From Leucosporidium creatinivorum (taxonomy: Eukaryota; Basidiomycota; Microbotryomycetes; Leucosporidiales; Leucosporidiaceae): a stretch of 64,000 nt of DNA. Under the pieces are notes generated by a model. It did no database searches. It saw only the letters and a list, made by a program, of their open reading frames with translations, and was not told the origin of the DNA. The translations under genes and the position numbers were made by a program. Position 1 is the first letter of the stretch. Each line of letters begins with the position of its first letter. The stretch spans positions 1,643,208 through 1,707,207 of the forward strand of contig BCKL01000001.1 in the NCBI GenBank assembly GCA_001600635.1, read 5' to 3'. Below, in pieces: positions 57,701 to 64,000 of this stretch.

Positions 57701-58381
57701 TCAGTTCGAGTACATCGGCGAGAGGAAGGGAGAGAGAGAGAGGAGACGGACCGAGCGGATCGTGTTGATTAGTAGGAGCTTCAACGGGTGAGGTGAGCGA
57801 GAGAAGATGAGCGAGCAGGCGAGATAGCCTGTGGGTTGGGTCATTCGGGGCGGGGCGGGGTAAGAGGTCAGCTCTGTTCTGTCTCCCTCCCTCTGCTCCT
57901 ACTCTGCTGCACTGCGACTCACCGACCCTCCTCAACTCATTCGCTGCTGCTCCCCCTGCTCCTCCTCCCGCAGCGAGTTTGACAGCAGTAGGCAAGCACC
58001 ATTCCAATCCCAGTAGGTCTGCATCCTCTGTAGATAGTGACTGAGTTGTAGCAGGCCGTTGAGAGGCGCAGTAGAGGCAGAGGAGGAGGTCATGCCGGAG
58101 GGAGGCCTGTGGGTGGGGCGGCGAGGGGTTAGCCTGACGAGATGTAGCAGAGCAAGAAGCGTACGGGAGAGATGGATTTCTTGTTCCATCTCTGTTTGAT
58201 TGACGAGAGGGTCGAAAGGAGCAAGGAGAGGATCGCCTGTTGATGGGTGGGGAGACGGGTCAGCGAGAGAGAGCAGGAGAGTGTGATGACGTACAGCTGG
58301 AGTAAGGGCAGCTTCCAATTGCTGTACTAGACGGTAATGTGCAGGGGATAGAGCAGAGGAATTCGAGTAGGAAACGTCCAT
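54786..58381 (-). CDS. Adaptin-type large subunit of an AP coat complex (divergent)
   Basis: The N-terminus reads SPAHYRLVQQLEAALTP and ASLRHDLLLCLYCASQ, then GYLACSLIFSRSP and LKLLLINTIRS joined across an intron to DLHAPSTSPQRQTLALRAIA and APNLTSPELVPAVAYRCLEM. The next exon gives IRRLALAALLNLLTIP. This follows the adaptin trunk (the LLINT-x2-DL-x-S then AL-RAI-x-PE block). Later exons form alpha-solenoid pieces (VDASLIDLHLTRLLNALRTL, MLLGLKALCAVDPRVW) and a Pro/Ser-rich hinge, with a tail ending DLLIELEAVNPFHDGLQG. Trunk features are nearest to the gamma/epsilon class, but assignment to AP-1 or AP-4 is not possible by eye. It starts only 85 bp downstream of the RIB2-type gene on the same strand. 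Confidence 0.72.
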
Positions 58382-58466
58382 TAGAGATCCGAATGAATGA
58401 GCGGAGAGAGAGATGCGAAGCGAGAGTACAACAGCGTCAAGTAGTTACAGAGCTACAGAATCCTGA

Positions 58467-59149
58467 CTAATGACCCCTCCTAGCCACCTCCAAACACTCG
58501 TCTGCCAACCCTTTATCCTCTACTACATAGACCTTTCTCCCACAATCGAGTAACAATCTAACTCCCTCACATTCAACGAAATCCCTCGGTTCCTGCACCC
58601 CAATGTAGACTTGTTGGATGCCACTCTGCAACACCCTCTGCACGCAGGGCATGTAGCCCGATAGACGGAGAGAACAAGGTTCCATGGTAGTGTAGATTGA
58701 AGCGCCAGAGAGGAAGGGAGCCGCTTCCGAGGGGGAGCCCAACTTGTCCAACGCGCATTGCTCGGCGTGCGTGTTGCCTGCTAGTTCACGAGAGTAGCCA
58801 GAGGATAACAAGGTCCCAGAGGAGGAGGTGATGATGCAGCCTGTGTAGTCGAGTAGCAGACGAGAGAGAGTAAGCTCGGCCGATCTAAAGCTGAGAGAGA
58901 GAAGGCTGTAGGAGATTACATACCTACGCAGAAGGCGGTGGGAGTAGGGACGCTCTTCTTGGCTTCTTCTAGAGCTAATCGCATCCTATGTACATGCTCG
59001 GCATCTGTAAGGAGCAGCGAGAGCAGAGAGCGCAGAGAGGAGAGAAGTGGGGGTCAGCTGAGCTCGTTTCTGTAAGGCGGTAGAGCTGTAGTAAGCCCAC
59101 CTGTAGTCTTGGGTAAAGCAGTAGAAAGGGTATTCTCGTGCTCGGTCAT
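58467..59149 (-). CDS. RIB2: DRAP deaminase, riboflavin biosynthesis (stand-alone RIB2 deaminase)
   Basis: Three exons: MTEHENTLSTALPKTT, then DAEHVHRMRLALEEAKKSVP with FCVG, then CIITSSSGTLLSSGYSRELA, GNTHAEQCALDKLG and IYTTMEPCSLRLSGYMPCVQ, ending EVARRGH. The zinc-deaminase ligands are the His and catalytic Glu of HAEQ and the two cysteines of the PCSLRLSGYMPC block. The block GYSRELAGNTHAEQCAL closely follows yeast Rib2, which deaminates 2,5-diamino-6-ribitylamino-4(3H)-pyrimidinone 5'-phosphate. In S. cerevisiae this domain is fused behind a tRNA pseudouridine synthase; here it stands alone, with only about 18 residues before it. Confidence 0.92.
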
Positions 59150-59510
59150 GAGCGAGTTCTGTAGCTGATTCTGGACAATCTGAATTGGTCGGAGGCAAGC
59201 TTCAAGAGGCGAGCAAGATCGACAGATCGCCTCTTTGCTTCCTCCCTGTCACTTGGTCTGCACTCGACTCGTCTACTAGGCTACAGCATACATCGCCCAC
59301 TGCTCCCTCAGTGCTCTGCTGTACCTCGTCACTCTCAGTTTGGTCAGTTGCGCTTTCGAGCCATCTCTGAGCACCGCCAAGCAACCTTGGCTGACCAGGC
59401 TCTACACGACTACAGCTCTCTCTCAACGACACAGCAGCACACACCCCAATGCTACTCGATAAGCACCGTTAATCACCCCCCTCACAGCCTCCAGCCTCAA
59501 CGCTGCTCTG
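59150..59510. other. Divergent promoter region (RIB2 / SCAP)
   Basis: About 360 bp between start codons on opposite strands. No gene or RNA recognised. Confidence 0.5.
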
Positions 59511-60209
59511 ATGGCATCCCCCGGCACTTCCTCCACTTCCACTTGCTCCCCCTCCGCTTCCACTTGCGTCTCTGCCTCAAATCAACTGCGCTTGCGCCCT
59601 CGGTCACCTACTCAAGCCTCAGCAATATCACCTACACGCTCCCTGCCCCCTCTCCAACGCGCGACCTCGGCCCTCAACGCCTCGTTCCACTCTCTCGGCC
59701 TCCTCCTCTCCTCTCACCAAATCCCCTCCCTCCTCCTCACTTCCGTCTTGATCTGCTCCCTCCTCGCTCCCTCCCTTCTTCCTTTCCTCTCCTCCTCCAC
59801 ACCCACTTCTTCGCGCACCTCCGTCCAGTTAACCTGGGATGCCGAAGGGTTGAAGCGACAGGGATTGATTGCCAGTGAGGATCGAGTCTGTTGGGAGAGA
59901 TTGGCCGAGTGGTATAAATATAGAGAGGTCGAGGCTAGGGTGGTTAGAGTCGAGCAGGTTCTCGTGTCTTCGGCCGAAGGGAGAGGGAGGGGAGGAGGGG
60001 GAGCGCTGAGTAAGGCGACGTTGCATAGGGCTATGGTGCTGCAGGATGAATTGGAGAGGAGGTTGCTCGCGGGAGAAGTGCAAGGGTTGACGTGCGTGAG
60101 GGAGGAGGGAGAAGGAGGGGGAAGGTGCGCACTGGGCAGCCCTTTGAGGTGGTGGACGAGTGAGCAAGCGCTGTTGAGGGATGGGGATGTACATGAGACG
60201 CTGTCCCTC

Positions 60210-60247
<38 letters not shown>

Positions 60248-63200
60248 AGGAGGGGAGGAGAAAGGGATGGTGCCGTTGACGAGTAGTAGCACCCTTGTCG
60301 GGATTGGCAGGGATCGGCAGGTGAGTTCTCGGCGTTCGGTCGGTCGCAGGGAGGGAGGGAGAGTCCGCTGACGAGTGAGAGCTGGAACAGGGACTCGTCA
60401 AAGGCGCGCACCACCTCGCCATCACTTTCTACCTCCTCTCCACCTCCGCCGCCAACACCTCCTCTGCCTCCTCCTTCCCTCATCTCGGCGCTGGGGGGCT
60501 GGATGGAGCGGAATCGGCCAGGATGAAGCAGAGTTGGAGGAGGGCTGTCAGGGAGGTGGTGGATGGCAAGGGGTGGGGAGACGACAGCGGTGGGAGGGAC
60601 AAGATGGGCAAAGTCACCGAGGCGAGGGGCAAGGGCAGGAGGGTGATCCTCAAGGTTCGTTCTTTTCGTGTTCTCTCTCTCTCTCTCTCTCTCTCTCGCC
60701 CGCTCTCCCGGCTCTCCATCTCTGCGTGGCTCTGCGCGCTCCTCCCGCCTCGCCTCGGGCCTCGCTAACCCACTCTTGCGACGCCACACAGCACCTCCCG
60801 CACCTAACGCCCGTCCCCCACCCTCGCCTACTCGAAGCCTTCTGCTTCGCCCTAGGCTACCTCCTCGTCCTCCTCTACATCACCCGCAACCTCTCCCTCC
60901 TCGGCCCGCACGTCGTCAACTCGATGCCCGGGCTGCTCCTAACCGGTGTAGTGCAACTCACGCTGAGCGGAGTCATGAGCCTCAGTGTGGTGGGATTGCT
61001 CGGGTGGGAGACGGGGTTGGTGCCGTGGAATTTGATGGCGTTTTTGGTGCTCGTGTGTGGGGTGGATAATATGCTCGTGCTGTGCGTTTTACTTCTTCTT
61101 CCCTCGTCTCGCCACCTTCGTCGAGCTGATCCTCTCCTTGTCTCTCTCTCTCCCTTTCCTCCTCGCCTCCCGCGCTCTCCCTCTTGCCTCCCCTCCCGCC
61201 TTCCCTCTCCCCCCCTCCCGTCGCCCTCTCCGCCGTCTCCCCTTCTCCTGCTCTCCTCTTAACCCTCCTCCACCACACCGCCTAAACACGAAAACAGCAC
61301 CCACGCCGTCTCCCTCACCGACATCCGCCTACCCATCCCACAGCGCCTCGCCGCCGGTTTGCAAGCCGTAGGCCTCTCGAGCACCGTCACCCTGCTCGCC
61401 GAACTCGTCGCCATGGGGGGTTTGCTACTCGTCATCGACGTTCAGGTGGGTCTGCTTTGTCGTCGTAGGAGATGAAGCGGGGGCAGAGGAGATCAGAAGC
61501 TGACGGTGGACGTGGGAGAACAAACAGGTCATTCGCCAGATCCTCGTCTTCGCCGCGGTGGTGCTCGTCGTCGACTACTTTTTGGAGATGACCTTCTTTG
61601 CGACGATTCTGAGTATTGATATTCAGCGGCTCGAGGTGCGTAGCTGGGCTCGCTCCGTGGGTGCCGAGCTCGAGCTGATACGTCCTCGCTCTTTCCCAGC
61701 TCGCCGACCTCCTCACCCAGGGTCATCAAACCCACCACCGACATCTCCCTTCCACGCCTTCCGACCTCGACGATAACGAGCTCTTGGACCATGAGCTCGA
61801 CGACCCGACGACTGCAACGACAACGAAGCAGCACTTCTTCTCGGTCCTCAATGCTACCAAGTCAGTGCTGAGGGATCGAGCGGCGAGGACGACGACTTTT
61901 GGCTGTTTGTTCTTGATTGACTCGCTGCTGTACCTCGCGTGAGTTCAATCTCTCCCTTCTGTTCTTTCGACGAGTGCGCCGAGCTGACCTCGACCCGACA
62001 CAGCTACGGCCCCGACCATTTCCTCCCCGCCTTCTGCTCGGAAACGGCCCTCTCCCCCCACAACCGACCCTTCCTCTCTCCCTCCCTCTCGTCGGAAATC
62101 TCGCGCTCCCTCCAACGCGGGCAACGCTCCTCTTCCTCCCCCGCCACTTTGTATCCCGCCGAGCAAATCGCCCCTCGGGCAGCCGCCCATTTCTGGCAAT
62201 TGCTCAACCCGGGCAACGGCAGCTCAGCGGTGCATGTCATGCTGGAACCGGTGACGGCGGTTAGGTTGTTTGATGTGGAGGGTGCTTTGAGCGCGCCGGA
62301 GAGCTTGCTGCTCGGCGCGGCTTCTGGCGCGGGAGGAGGAGGAACGGGAGGAGGGATTGTCGAGACCGCGTGGTGGAGTAGGGTCGGGATGATCCTCCTT
62401 CCCATCGCGGGGACTATCGCCATCCTCTATGTCCTGTTGCTTTACTTGCTCAAGGACGCCGAGTTGTTGGAAGGGGAGAGGGAGAGGAAGGAGAGGGAGA
62501 GGGAGGAGAGGAGGAAAGTCAGGGAGGGGGCGGGAGTCGAGGGCAGGAGATTGGAGGGGGGGTGGAAGGGTGATGTTGAGCTTGTGGCGAGTGGGAGGGA
62601 GGCGGTCGTTTGTTGGGCCGGGTTGGAGGATCGGGTCGTCCTCTGGCGGCGGCGGAAGACGGGCAACGCCAGCAGCACCAGCAACTTCGACCCTCCCATC
62701 CCCCTTTCAATCCCTCTCGCCGCCGACCCTCCTTCGCTCACCCTCCTCGCTATGGACCCATCTTCGAGGTTCTGCGCCGCGGCGACGACGGCCGGGAGGA
62801 TCCTCGTCTGGTCGTTACAGAGGCAGTTGTTAATCGACTTCAGTGCTGTCGACGAAGAGGAGGAGAGGAGGGGGATGAAGATTGGGAGACCAGTGGCGCT
62901 GTTTGCTGGGCCGGAGGGGGAGAAAGGTGGGTTAGTGGGACCGCCGAACAGTCGAGGAGCAGGAGTAGGTGGGAGGAAGGAGGAGGCGAGGTTCTGCTCG
63001 GTCCATGCGAGTGGAGTCGTCGTGCTCTGGGATTGCGTCGCCTGCACCTCGACCGTCGTCTTTCGCCCTGGTTCGACGACCAACTCCCCTCCTCCTTCGC
63101 CGAACTCGACCCCTCCCGCCCCGTCTCCCTCTTCCTCGCGCCCCGCCCCGAAGATCAAAACCGCCATCATCACTCCATCACCTCATCTCTCCCACACCTC

Positions 63201-64000
63201 CCCCTCCTGGCCCATCTACGCTCGTCTTTCCTCGGACGGCCGTCTCGCTCTCTACCGCGCCGATCCAGCCGCGCCTCATCGAGCGTGGGCAGCGATCTTT
63301 GACGAAAAGGTCACGAGCGAGGGGGATCCTATCACTGCCTTGGCGTGCGGGGAGGTCGAGATGGGAGGAGTGGACGGCTCGGCGGGGAGGAGAGGCGTTC
63401 TCGTCGTCGGTACGCTCGAAGGCGTCGTCTCGCTCTACTCGCTGCCTCTTTCCGGCGACTCTACATCCTCCTCTTCGACCTCGCCAGCTTCCGCTACCCG
63501 CCTCGCCACCCTCGCCGAGCTCTCCTCTCCGATCCGCCAACTTCGACTGGCTCCTACCACTCGCCGAACCTCTTCTCCTTCCTCTACACCTTCCTCCACC
63601 GCCACCTCCTCCGAAAAATGTCCCACTTGCGCCCAACTGCTGCACGAAGGCTTCCTCGTCATCATCTCGAGTAAGGAGCATCTCCACGTCCTCCGAGTCT
63701 CGCTCGGCGGCGGCGCTGCAGCAGGTGCAGGAGGCGGGAAGGGGTGTATGTGCCCGCCTCGCGGAGTCGGAGCAGGAGCAGGAGCAGGAGTGAGGACGAG
63801 GTCCGAGTCGTTGGGTTTGGGAATGGGAGTGGCGAGGACTACGCCGAAGAAGAGCAGGAGGGCGAGTCATGGGAGGGTTGCGAATGGCGGTGCTGGAGGT
63901 GAGGATGGGAGTGGGAGTGAGGGCGGGACGAGGAGGGAGAGGGAGTCGAGCGAGGGTAGTCAGGCGACGCCGACGAGGACGCCAGCAAGGACGCCCGTCA
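59511..64000 (+). CDS. SCAP-like SREBP cleavage-activating protein (3' end outside window)
   Basis: After a Ser/Pro-rich start comes a membrane helix (IPSLLLTSVLICSLLAPSLL), a large luminal loop with an Ala-Pro run, and the sterol-sensing domain: LLEAFCFALGYLLVLLYITR, GLLLTGVVQLTLSGVMSLSV, LMAFLVLVCGVDNMLVL-STHAVSLTDIRLPIPQRLA, GLSSTVTLLAELVAMGGLLL, and QILVFAAVVLVVDYFLEMTF-FATILSIDIQRLE. A further membrane pair (SLLYLAYGPDHFLPAF, WWSRVGMILLPIAGTIAILY) leads to WD40-like repeats (VVCWAGLEDRVVLWRRR, FCAAATTAGRILVWSLQRQL, FCSVHASGVVVLWDC, GVLVVGTLEGVVSLYSLPLS). In fungi SCAP (Scp1) escorts the SREBP factor in sterol and oxygen sensing. The open frame continues through a low-complexity stretch to the window end. 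Confidence 0.9.
60204..60247. repeat. CTCCTG microsatellite within SCAP coding sequence
   Basis: About seven near-perfect CTCCTG hexanucleotides encode an alternating Pro-Ala run in the luminal loop of the SCAP-like protein. The unit length keeps the frame whatever the copy number. Confidence 0.9.
60672..60697. repeat. TC dinucleotide microsatellite in a SCAP intron
   Basis: A pure (TC)n run of about 26 bases just after a donor-like GGTTCGTTC within the second SCAP intron. Confidence 0.9.

Overview
The window looks like nuclear DNA of a basidiomycete fungus, most likely a Pucciniomycotina yeast of the Microbotryomycetes type (the Rhodotorula/Sporobolomyces/Leucosporidium group). The evidence is compact GC-rich sequence, genes on both strands split by many short introns (mostly about 50-100 nt), a recurrent GCTGAC branch-point signal shortly before the acceptor AG, and purely fungal gene content. 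Taxonomy below phylum is inference. All gene models were assembled by eye from conserved protein segments and splice signals. Spans are start codon to stop codon and include introns; exact exon edges were checked only where stated.

Layout. (1) 1-20.7 kb: two arms of a roughly 1.46-1.48 kb inverted duplication (1-1483 and 19211-20667) enclose seven housekeeping or conserved genes: a CSC1/OSCA-type channel, glycyl-tRNA synthetase, ribosomal protein uL13, an AYR1-like reductase, Nur1-like nuclear rim protein, a DNAJC9-like J protein, a DUF4246 protein with a premature stop, and a pyridoxamine-phosphate-oxidase-like flavoprotein (eight counting the last). Each arm carries the 5' end of the same acidic-protein gene, reading outward. 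(2) 20.5-25 kb: a lineage-specific patch with the acidic gene, a tandem pair of paralogues of an unknown F-box-like family (the first lacking its N-terminus), and a stranded septin 5' fragment. (3) 25-39 kb: conserved genes: CWF19L1/Drn1, RPA70 (RFA1), an insulin-degrading-type M16 protease, a Fringe-like glycosyltransferase, and a small DASH Dad2-like protein. (4) 39-45.5 kb: gene-poor patch with two DUF7918 paralogues, one of which has lost the core domain, and a coiled-coil gene. (5) 45.8-64 kb: LETM1, an NDK-like protein with eight copies of a basic motif, an F-box protein, an adaptin, the riboflavin-pathway deaminase, and SCAP (cut by the window end).

Functionally this is an ordinary eukaryotic gene mix and not one operon-like system. 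Themes that recur are possible dual mitochondrial/cytosolic targeting through alternative starts (GRS1, the M16 protease, the flavoprotein), GC-AG introns, and copying of gene 5' ends (the uL13 fragment, the septin fragment, the acidic-gene arms). The best candidates for something undescribed are the NDK-like eight-repeat protein, the core-less DUF7918 paralogue, the orphan tandem pair at 21.5-24.8 kb, and the partly homogenised inverted duplication.
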